Source of the DNA: Bufo bufo
Taxonomy: Eukaryota > Chordata > Amphibia > Anura > Bufonidae
Assembly (NCBI RefSeq): GCF_905171765.1
Contig: NC_053392.1
Coordinates: 39,817,114-39,881,113, forward strand
DNA: 64,000 nt
Direction: 5' to 3'
Each line of letters begins with the position of its first letter. Position 1 is the first letter of the stretch. This document shows, one piece after another, positions 55,909-64,000 of this stretch. Below the pieces are notes generated by a model, which was not told the origin of the DNA, ran no database searches, and worked only from the letters and a program-made list of their open reading frames with translations. Made by a program: the position numbers and the translations under genes.

Positions 55909-58003
55909 GTCTGGTGCCTGTTGTTCTACTTCTGGTCAATCCTCTGAAATGACGCATTCTGACTGCCATCTTGGCAGGTTCTGTTCCTGAATATGCTGCT
56001 CCATCAGTGTTATCAATACCAGGGGATTCCTTGCAGGAGTGATGGGTGAAACCTTTCCTTTGACAATGCCCACCAATCCAGTGCCAAACTAATTGTGTCT
56101 TAGAGAATCCACATCTCCAGTAAGAAACATAAGCTTAAGGGTGCTATTGGACCCCACTATATGCTCTCCTTGCTTGGTAATGTAATTGAAGCCAAACTTA
56201 TGAACTCTATGTACACTCGATCGATTTGATGGTCGATGACTTGGAGTTGGCCTACTTTGTGGCTATAACAATCCCCAATTTTCTTTGAAAGTCATTTTTT
56301 TTAGTTTGTGTGCTAATGTTAACTCGAGGGACAGGTCTGTGTATATCGAACAACGTAGGAGAAGTAATTATTATTTTTTTTTTTACACACAACCTGCCTG
56401 AGTACTCAGTGGTACTGATTGTGTTTTTGGAGGTCTATCACTTCAAGGCTGAGCAGACATACAGTAGCATGACATCTGGGAGAGCTGATGTGATAGACAG
56501 CTGATCTCACGCATTCCCAACCCCTTGAGCCATCAGCAATACAGAATACGATAGGAGGATGAGACATGAAGCCGGCCTCTGTATTCTGCATTCATTGCAT
56601 CAGTTCCAAAACATTTCTCTAGAAACAACACTGGGCAGCAGTCGGGAAGACCACAGGGGTTTTTTTTTTTTTTCACTTCAAAGGGTCTAGTCTCCTGTAG
56701 TCATGCTCTGTGAGTCTGACGTGACTATCATTGCCAACTAAAGAGCCTCCGGCTGGAATTAATATCCTGGTATTGATCACACTTATTCTCTCGCAGATAA
56801 ACTGACAGCATAAAAAGTCTCTAGATTTAACTAAACCTCCAAGTTTAGATAACACTTGAATGAAGCAGAGTGAACGTGTTAATTACCAGAACAGAGCATC
56901 ATTTCAACCTTTTGGTTGCTTTGCTTTGAATTTTGTACTTTAAGTTTTGTACACGGAACATATTTCATCTTCTGACTCATACTGAGAAGAATTAGGGATC
57001 AAGAGAACAAACAAAAACTAGATTTTCCAAAATGAAGAGTGGCCTATCTACGGACAGCGATTCAGGGATTCTTGCACTTCATCAGTACAGAGCAGGGAAC
57101 CGGTTGGCTAAAAAGATGCCTTACACGAGGGGCAGCAACCCTCAAACAGTTATCTACACATGGGATACTATTTTTTGGAGGAGTCTTTGCTTTAGCTGAC
57201 AATGAGACCATTTGGATACTTTTTCCTATGGAGTGCCTAATAATAAGTTTGTATTACCCTCATTGGGTCTCCTCAAGGAGAACCGAAATATTTCCTAAAC
57301 TAGAAAAAGAAAGTAATTTTTGTTGCCCATTGCCCTAAAAATGTTTATATTTTTTTTTTATGAACTCCAAAAACAATCATTCTAATTATCTAGTGTCTTC
57401 AGTAGCCATAAATCAAATGTAGAAAGATATCTATGGGGTATTTAAGTGTGCCTTCATCTCGATAGTCGCTATGCCGATCTTGTTCCTCCATGTGCTCTTC
57501 CTGGTGTGATGTGCTTTGAGCACCAGGCTTCTGTTACCCTCCACTCTCAAAGCATAAGTCTCCTAGAGAGGAAGAGAAATTGCAGCAGCAGCATCCCCCT
57601 CCTCCCTGTCCACCAGCAGACCGTGCCTCCAACAGGCAATGCACCTAAGCTGAAGTCGCTGATGCTGACTTCTAATGGAGCAAGACTAAAAAGCAGAAAA
57701 CACTGAAGGTAATAAACTGGAAAATACTAAACAAGGTAGAGGTTGACATGGAATGTACATCCTAAAAGTGCTCTACACCGTATACCAAATAATCTAGGCA
57801 GAGGACTCCACCATCTACCAAGGAGCATCATCTTCGAGATTTCAGGGTAGGAACCACATGACAAATTTTATCCAAAGACCAGACACATTTGTTGTTGTTT
57901 TTTGTATCAAAAGTAATAACTTTTTTTTCCGTGTGGGCTACTTTAATAATTTTATATACTGTTTAACTGATTAACGATCATAAAAGGAGTATTTATAAAA
58001 ATT
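55909..58003. other. Unassigned non-coding sequence
   Basis: Open frames at 57039-57338 and 57446-57706 have no recognisable motifs. Nothing else was recognised, including exons. Confidence 0.4.
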
Positions 58004-58326
58004 TAGGGGGTCATTGATTAGGCTGAAGTACACCTATGTTAGGCGTATTACAGGTGCGACTTCTCCCCACAATCTGCGACTTCTTCCCGTGGGTGGGAAA
58101 GAGCCGATATACCCATCTCATGTACCATTTTCTACACCTGTTTCAGGCGTAGAAAATGGTCTAAATGTAAGGCAGCTCAGAAATGCAAGACATTTATAAC
58201 TGGCAGAGGATCTGCCGAAATTATGAAGAGTCCTGCTCCTCTTCACAACTCCGTCGGATGCACCGCCAGCGCAGGGGGTTTATTAAGACCAGTGTCAAAA
58301 CGCCAGTCTTAATAAATGTACCCCTA
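58004..58326. repeat. Foldback repeat (TAGGGG ends)
   Basis: Left TAGGGGGTCATTGATTA and right TAATAAATGTACCCCTA are inverted. Contains AAGACCAGTGTC / CGCCAGTCTT and TAGAAAATGG inverted pairs. A related fragment lies at about 62745-62830. Target duplication not found. Confidence 0.6.
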
Positions 58327-59010
58327 GTGATTAGATTTCCCTTTCTGGCGTATAGAACGCCCAAGGATGTGCCACAACTATTACCTCTCAATAGTTATGG
58401 CACGTCCTAAGTCAGTGGGGTTTGTTGTTAAGGCTGGTGTAAGAAATCACAGTCTAACTACATTCCCATCATTGTGTTTACTATGTACGCTACAAAGTAC
58501 AGCACCCATTAGATTTCACCATTAATATGTGACCGTATAAATACATGGAGCTGAGACACGAGTCGGTAATCCAGCGGCCCTCTACTCTGCAGTGTTACGC
58601 GTGCCATTACACTCCATTAAGGGCACTTTTTCTTTGCAATTTCTATTTAATTGTATAGATCATTATTCACAATTTGCTGTTTCCATCAAAAGGTTCAGTG
58701 TTAATCATGAAATGGGCCTGTTAATCACAATGGCTTTGTGCATTAGACGCATGACCAGAAGACAATTAGAGTGCGCTGGATTGTGTCAGGAAGGAATTAG
58801 GAACATTTTCTGCGGAAGATTGAGACCAAGAATTTGGCTAATGTGATATGGGACACTCAGAGCTTAGAAGGGAAAGACTGTGTGTGAACTTCTCCCAGCC
58901 ATTTAATGAGGATTGCATTCAAGGCAGTCGGTCTACAAGAGAGAGACAAGTTATTAATATATTCACCTAAAGAGTATACAGTATACATCTTCATCACTGC
59001 AATCTCTGCG
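58327..59010. other. Unassigned non-coding sequence
   Basis: Nothing recognised. Confidence 0.4.
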
Positions 59011-59127
59011 GCAGTATTATAGTAGTTATATTCTTGTACATAGGAGCAGTATTATAGTAGTTATATTCTTGTACATAGGAGCAGTATTATAGTAGTTATA
59101 TTCTTGTACATAGGAGGCAGTATTATA
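59011..59127. repeat. Minisatellite block left of the CR1 fragment
   Basis: About three units of GCAGTATTATAGTAGTTATA + TTCTTGTACATAGGA, the inverse of the 39.4-40.8 kb array. Confidence 0.93.
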
Positions 59128-61114
59128 TCACTTATGAAGATATTAAACAAAATTGGTCCCAGTACAGATCCCTGTGGAACCCCACTGGTAACATGACCTT
59201 GTTTTGAATGTTCTCCATTGACTACCACCCTCTGTTGTCTGTCACTCAGCCACTGCCTAATCCACTCAACAATATGGGAGTCCATGCTCAATGACTGCAG
59301 TTTATTGATAAGTCTTCTATGTGGGACAGTGTCAAAAGCCTTACTAAAATCTAGATATGCGATGTCTACTGCACCTCCACCGTCTATTATTTTATTCACC
59401 CAGTCAAAAAAATCTATAAGATTTGTTTGACATGATCTCCCTGAAGTAAACCCATGTTGTTTTTCATCTTGCAATCCATGGGATTTTAGATGTTCCACAA
59501 TCCTATCCTTTAATAGGGTTTCCATTATTTTGCCTACTATTGATGTCAGACTCACTGGTCTATAGTTGCTCGATTCCTCCCTACTACCTTTCTTGTGAAT
59601 GGGCACGACATTAGCCAATTTCCAATCTTCCGGGACGACTCCTGTTACTAATGATTGGTTAAATAAATCTGTTAACGGTTTTGCCAGCTCACCACTAAGC
59701 TCTTTTAATAATTTTGGGTGTATCTCATCAGGCCCCTGTGACTTATTTGTCTTCACCTTAGACAGCAAACTTAGAACATCTTCCTCTGTAAAGATACATG
59801 CATCAAACGATTTATTAGTCATTCTTTCTAGTGGAGGTCCTTCTCCTTTTTCTTTTGTAAAAACTGAACAGAAGTATTCATTAAGGCAGTCGGCTAGCCC
59901 TTTATTCTCTTCTACATACCTTCCGTCCTTTGTTTTTAATTTAGTTATTCCTTGTTTTAAATTTCCTTTTTTCATTTATATATCTGAAGAATGTCTTATC
60001 CCCTTTTTTCATAGACTGAGCTAGTTTTTCTTCTGCCTGCGCTTTAGAAGTTCTTATAACTTGCTTGGCCTCTCTCTGCCTAATCTTGTAGATTTCCTTA
60101 TCTTCATTGCTCTGGTTTTTTTTATAATTACAAAATGCTAGCTTTTTATTTTTAATGATTTGGGCCACTTCTGCTGAGTACCACAGTGGTCTCTTCCTTT
60201 TTTTGCTTTTACTGACAAGTCTAATGCAATTTTCTGTTGCCTTCAATAATGCACCTTTTAAGTAGTCCCATTTCTCCTGGACTCCATGTAATCCGTTCCA
60301 GTCTGATAAGGACTCATTTATGACTAATTTCATTTTTGAAAAGTCTGTTTTTCTAAAATCTAAAACTTTTGTTTTTGTGTGGTGGGACTCTTTCACAGTT
60401 CTTATATTAAACCACACTGACTGGTGATCACTAGTTCCCAAGGTTTCGCCTACAATGACATCATATACCGAATCCCCGTTTGTGAATACCAAATCTAAAA
60501 TGGCCTCCCTCCGGGTTGGCTCCTCAACCACTTGTTGTAGAGATAACCCCAGTAGGGAATTTAGAATATCTGTACTCCTGGTAGAACTTGCTATTTTGGT
60601 TTTCCAGTTTATATCTGGGAGATTGAAATCTCCCATAATGATAACTTCTCCTTTCATTGTCATTTTAGCTATTTCTTCAACTAGTAGATCATCTAGTTCT
60701 TTAACTTGACCAGGTGGTCTATATATCACACCTACACGAGTTACTGCATGGTTAGCAAACTGCAACGTAACCCAAACTGACTATGTTGGCCTCACCAACT
60801 TGTATTAGGTTAGATTTAATGCTATCTTTCACATACAGGGCCACTCCTCCTCCTTTCTTGCCTTCTCTGTCTCTTCTGTATAAAGAGTACCCTGGTATGG
60901 TTATGTCCCAGTCATTTCTTTCATTAAACCATGTCTCCGTAACAGCCACTAAATCTACATTCTCAGATGCCATTATTGAATCAAGTTCATTGATTTTTTT
61001 ACCTAAACTGCGAGCATTTGTAGACAGGACTCTGAGCTTATCATTTCTTAACCTCTGTGCTTCTGACCTGTTCTGGCATTGTTTCGGGGGGCAAATGGAC
61101 TCTTTTATTTTCAC
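59128..61114 (-). pseudogene. CR1 ORF2: AP-type endonuclease and partial reverse transcriptase
   Basis: The endonuclease nicks target DNA and the RT primes from it. ATG 61114 starts the endonuclease (RVLSTNARSLGKKINELDSI, VAVTETWF, GYSLYRRDREGKKGGGVALY). A frame change at about 60755 leads to VGVIYRPPGQ, IMGDFNLPDINW and TSDHQSVWF. After another change at about 59960 the RT follows: [48 protein letters not shown] and [20 protein letters not shown]. The sequence then switches into minisatellite before the YADD-type box, so the polymerase could not be active. Confidence 0.9.
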
Positions 61115-61131
61115 TCTTTTGCCCCCCCTTC

Positions 61132-61294
61132 CTAGTTTAAATACTCTTTCGCAAATTCTTGGAGTTGTTCACTAAGTACATTTGTTCCTTTGAGAGAAAG
61201 ATGCAAACCATCTTTTTTGTACAGTTCCTTTCTATTCCAAGTAGAGCTATCATGAGAAACAAAGCCAAATCCTTGCTCTTGACACCATTTACCA
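61132..61294 (-). pseudogene. CR1 ORF1 C-terminus (SGNH esterase-like)
   Basis: The frame ends GFGFVSHDSSTWNRKELYKK then DGLHLSLKGTNVLSEQL and a stop at about 61132. DGLHL is the C-terminal esterase signature seen in CR1 ORF1 proteins. The upstream part is replaced by minisatellite. Confidence 0.75.
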
Positions 61295-61530
61295 AGCAGT
61301 ATTATAGTAGTTATATTCTTGTACATAGGAGGCAGTATTATAGCAGTTATATTCTTGTGCATAGGAGCAGTATTATAGTATTATAGTAGTTATCTTCTTG
61401 TACATAGGAGGCAGTATTATAGTCGTTATATTCTTGTACATAGGAGCAGTATTATAGTAGTTATATTCTTGTACACAGGAGCAGTATTATAGTAGTTATA
61501 CTCTTGTACATGGGCAGTATTACAGTATTT
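61295..61530. repeat. Minisatellite block right of the CR1 fragment
   Basis: About six to seven units of the same 35-36-bp repeat and in the same orientation as 59011-59127, more diverged at the right end. Confidence 0.92.
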
Positions 61531-64000
61531 ATATACTGGTAACTGTATGTTTTTTTTTGTATTTGCTGTATATGTGCCTACATCCACGTTCTAATTTCTG
61601 TTGAGAATTGACAGAGTAATGACATACACACATCAGGTGAGAAATAATTCCATCAATATGGAATAAACAACGTCAGCATATAGACACAGATGTTGCTTGG
61701 AAAACAGCAACCTGTAATTTGTGCTTCTGATTCTTTTTCCTTCTAATATGTGTTTACAGCCTCTGGGTTATTAGGAGAAATTGTGCTGCAGATTCTTAGA
61801 GTGCTATTTCCACGTTTCATACACCTTTATAGCTGTCTGTATATCTCTAGTAGAATTGCACTGTATTTTATTTATGCTTCAAATCAACCAAAATTGTTAA
61901 AAAAAACAAAAAAAAAAACAAAAAAAAAAATTCACTTTGTATGGGAGAAGACTGCCGTCTGAGAAGAGTGTCAGATTTTATTTACAGGCTCATTCTCATC
62001 TCGACATTTATGGCATGGTCATAGGATACCTTGCAACTGTCTGATAGGAGCTGGTTGGCTGGGGTTTGAGGGTATCTATAATATATCTAAATCCATGCAA
62101 AATACTTCCTCAGTGAGCTCCCCCTAATGGTGGCTGAAGGCATTCAGGGTTTTATCATGTAACTCGATAGCTGTGCAAAAGGATTTGGAAAAACGGATCC
62201 CTATAAATACATATTCAGAATTTTCATACTTCAATAAAATAAAAAGTCTAATTTTAAATATCTAAATATCTGCTTCTAATAACTGTTACAGTCTCGGCTG
62301 ATCAGGAGGGAGAGTTAAAACTAGCATCCGGCTCTGGCATAATTCAGATTACCTATATTGCATGAGCCAGACCTCGGCTATCTGTCTCTGCAATATGCTG
62401 TCCATGAGCCGGATGGAACGGATAAGACCATCAGGTGGCGCTGGACACGGAGACAAGGAAAGCGATTGGTTTTTAATGCGGAACATAATTCTATTTGTAC
62501 TGGATCTTGTATCAGTCATTTCAAGCAGTAAGCCTGACATCAGCTCCGGATGCCAGTCTATCACCGAATACACCTTTTACTCTCCTGCTGCAAGTCTGAG
62601 AGCTGTGTACACACAGCTGAACTGTATCTGTGTCTGCTGCAGAAATACGGAAATATCACCCACATAGGAATCCACCACATGTTCGCTTGCTGCCTGTATC
62701 GAGCGCCGTTCAACCCGTTATATCATCAACCGGAGCGCAATAGGGGAGACTTATCAAGACTAGCATTTTCTACACTGGTCTTGATATCCAAGTGTAGAAG
62801 AGCCCTTTAAAAGTCACAAATGTGGAGTAGGGGGGTCGAGAAATCTCCCCAATTATGTCTAGGCATTGGGCTCTGTAAAAATGACCCACATGGGGAAATT
62901 TAGCATTCCCCTTGCGTCAGAATTATGCTGAAAATGTTGGCATTATTGCGATTCCACGACACATTCGGCACTTTGGAAAAGTGGGAGTGATTAGCAATGT
63001 TAATTAGATTTACCAAGTGCAACTTTTTATAAAAAGGCACCAAAAAAGAGCGGCATAAAAATGGAGTAACACATCTTACGGGAAAAGCGTCTCCGATAAT
63101 TCCCCCCCCCCCCCCCCCCCGCACATTGCACTGATGCTGCTCTGTATGACACTGAAGCAGCAGTGGGTAACAGGCTCCATGGATATGACAGGAGTGCAGC
63201 GATCATTTCATGGTGATAATAACCGTATTGTGGTGACTTTACTCCTGTGACCGTCACAATACCCAGACACGTTCCTTATTCCATGCCCCCAATTGTCACT
63301 AAAACAGAAAGTAATTGATCCTACGTTGACGATTCAATGCGAAGGTCAACCAGTTCGGCGGCGTCCTCTCCACAGCCGGGGGGGATCAGGTGTGCTCCGA
63401 GGACTGGATCATGTATAAATCACAAAGAGTTCAACAATAGGTCAAGATAAAGCTCCAGGACTCAATGTCAGCACAAGTGACAGGCAGGCGACGGTATCAC
63501 TGCTCACCGCCACCAGCAGGGACACTGTGCGGTTACGTATGCTGGTAGCACGCTGTACACACATCACATATACAGGATGGGGGTCTGATAAAACTCTGAC
63601 GATTTTACTGGTGCAGTTAAACTGTCCGACAGCAATTGATTAAAAGTTGTTTTTTTAAAACAATTATCGACTTGTGTAAAAGGGGCCTTCGGTCACATCC
63701 ACTTGACATAATTAATTCAAGGTGTCCTGAACGATCAGAATAACTTTATAATAGTATAATAATCTGTGTCAGCGGGGTCCAGGGCCTGAGATTTCAGGGG
63801 GATCTGTATAGTGACTATTATTTGATGGCATTTCCAATTAAATCATATTAATACTGCAAAAAGGGAAATGTAAAAGGTATGTGCAGTTAGCAGTTCCCAT
63901 ATCCATTCTGAACACAGTGAAGCCCCAACAGGGAACTTGGAAAGGCCTCACCTTGGTCACGCATGCCGCACCAATCACACACAGAACACGTGATGCACAA
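61531..64000. other. Unassigned non-coding sequence
   Basis: Contains an A-rich stretch at about 61898-61930, a fragment related to the 58.0-kb foldback repeat at 62745-62830, and a C run of about 19 at 63102-63120. No gene recognised. Confidence 0.4.

Larger units (their letters stand above)
59128..61294 (-). mobile_element. CR1-type LINE fragment enclosed in minisatellite
   Basis: A 2.17-kb internal CR1 segment: end of ORF1, the whole endonuclease and RT up to just before the catalytic box. Both borders run directly into the same minisatellite. It lacks its own 3' UTR, so it is not a normal 5'-truncated insertion. Confidence 0.85.

Noticed and set aside
57039..57338. 99-codon frame considered as a host exon or transposase piece
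   Set aside because: No motif was recognised and splice signals could not be confirmed by eye. A protein search would be decisive.

Overview
The window looks like gene-poor, repeat-dense DNA from a large vertebrate genome, most probably an anuran amphibian (frog or toad). This is inferred from the mix: DIRS-type tyrosine-recombinase retrotransposons, a Ty3 chromovirus, several Sleeping Beauty-like Tc1 elements, Penelope-like elements (PLEs), CR1 and L2-type LINEs, and many TTAA-flanked foldback MITEs. No host gene, tRNA or rRNA could be recognised. All recognisable coding sequence belongs to mobile elements, and only one ORF, a Tc1 transposase, appears intact.

Layout. 808-10.3 kb is a four-level nest: a TTAA-type MITE was split by a DIRS element (824-10063), whose RNase H/recombinase region was split by a minus-strand Ty3 element (3720-8988), whose left LTR was split by a Tc1 element (4043-5576). 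10.5-11.3 kb is an L2/CR1-type LINE tail. 15.8-21.4 kb is a minus-strand chromovirus with near-identical LTRs and a perfect GCCGG target duplication, sitting inside a MITE. 21.6-28.2 kb holds a 1.1-kb non-autonomous hAT element, foldback MITEs and a 1.1-kb solo LTR. 29.4-31.0 kb is an LTR-like fragment containing a palindromic PLE insertion. 31.0-35.1 kb is a 4-kb TTAA-bounded element made of alternating inverted modules, a GATCACCCCCC-rich satellite and a run of perfect hairpins. 37.7-39.3 kb is a Tc1 element, followed by a 1.4-kb, ~36-bp minisatellite. 41.5-42.8 kb holds a solo LTR and a palindrome. 43.6-50.5 kb is a cluster of young insertions: two Tc1 elements (one with an intact DD34E transposase), a hammerhead-like PLE relic and a non-autonomous LTR element with ~0.8% LTR divergence. 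50.7-52.4 kb is a CR1 3' end. 54.1-55.9 kb is a second palindromic PLE with a 15-bp target duplication. 59.0-61.5 kb is a CR1 fragment enclosed on both sides by the same minisatellite.

The genes do not form a host pathway. They are the replication and integration machinery of separate element families (RT, RNase H, protease, integrase, tyrosine recombinase, DDE transposase, AP-type endonuclease), mostly broken. The best-supported results are the insertion histories, read from target duplications and reconstructed empty sites. The remaining long stretches show nothing recognisable.
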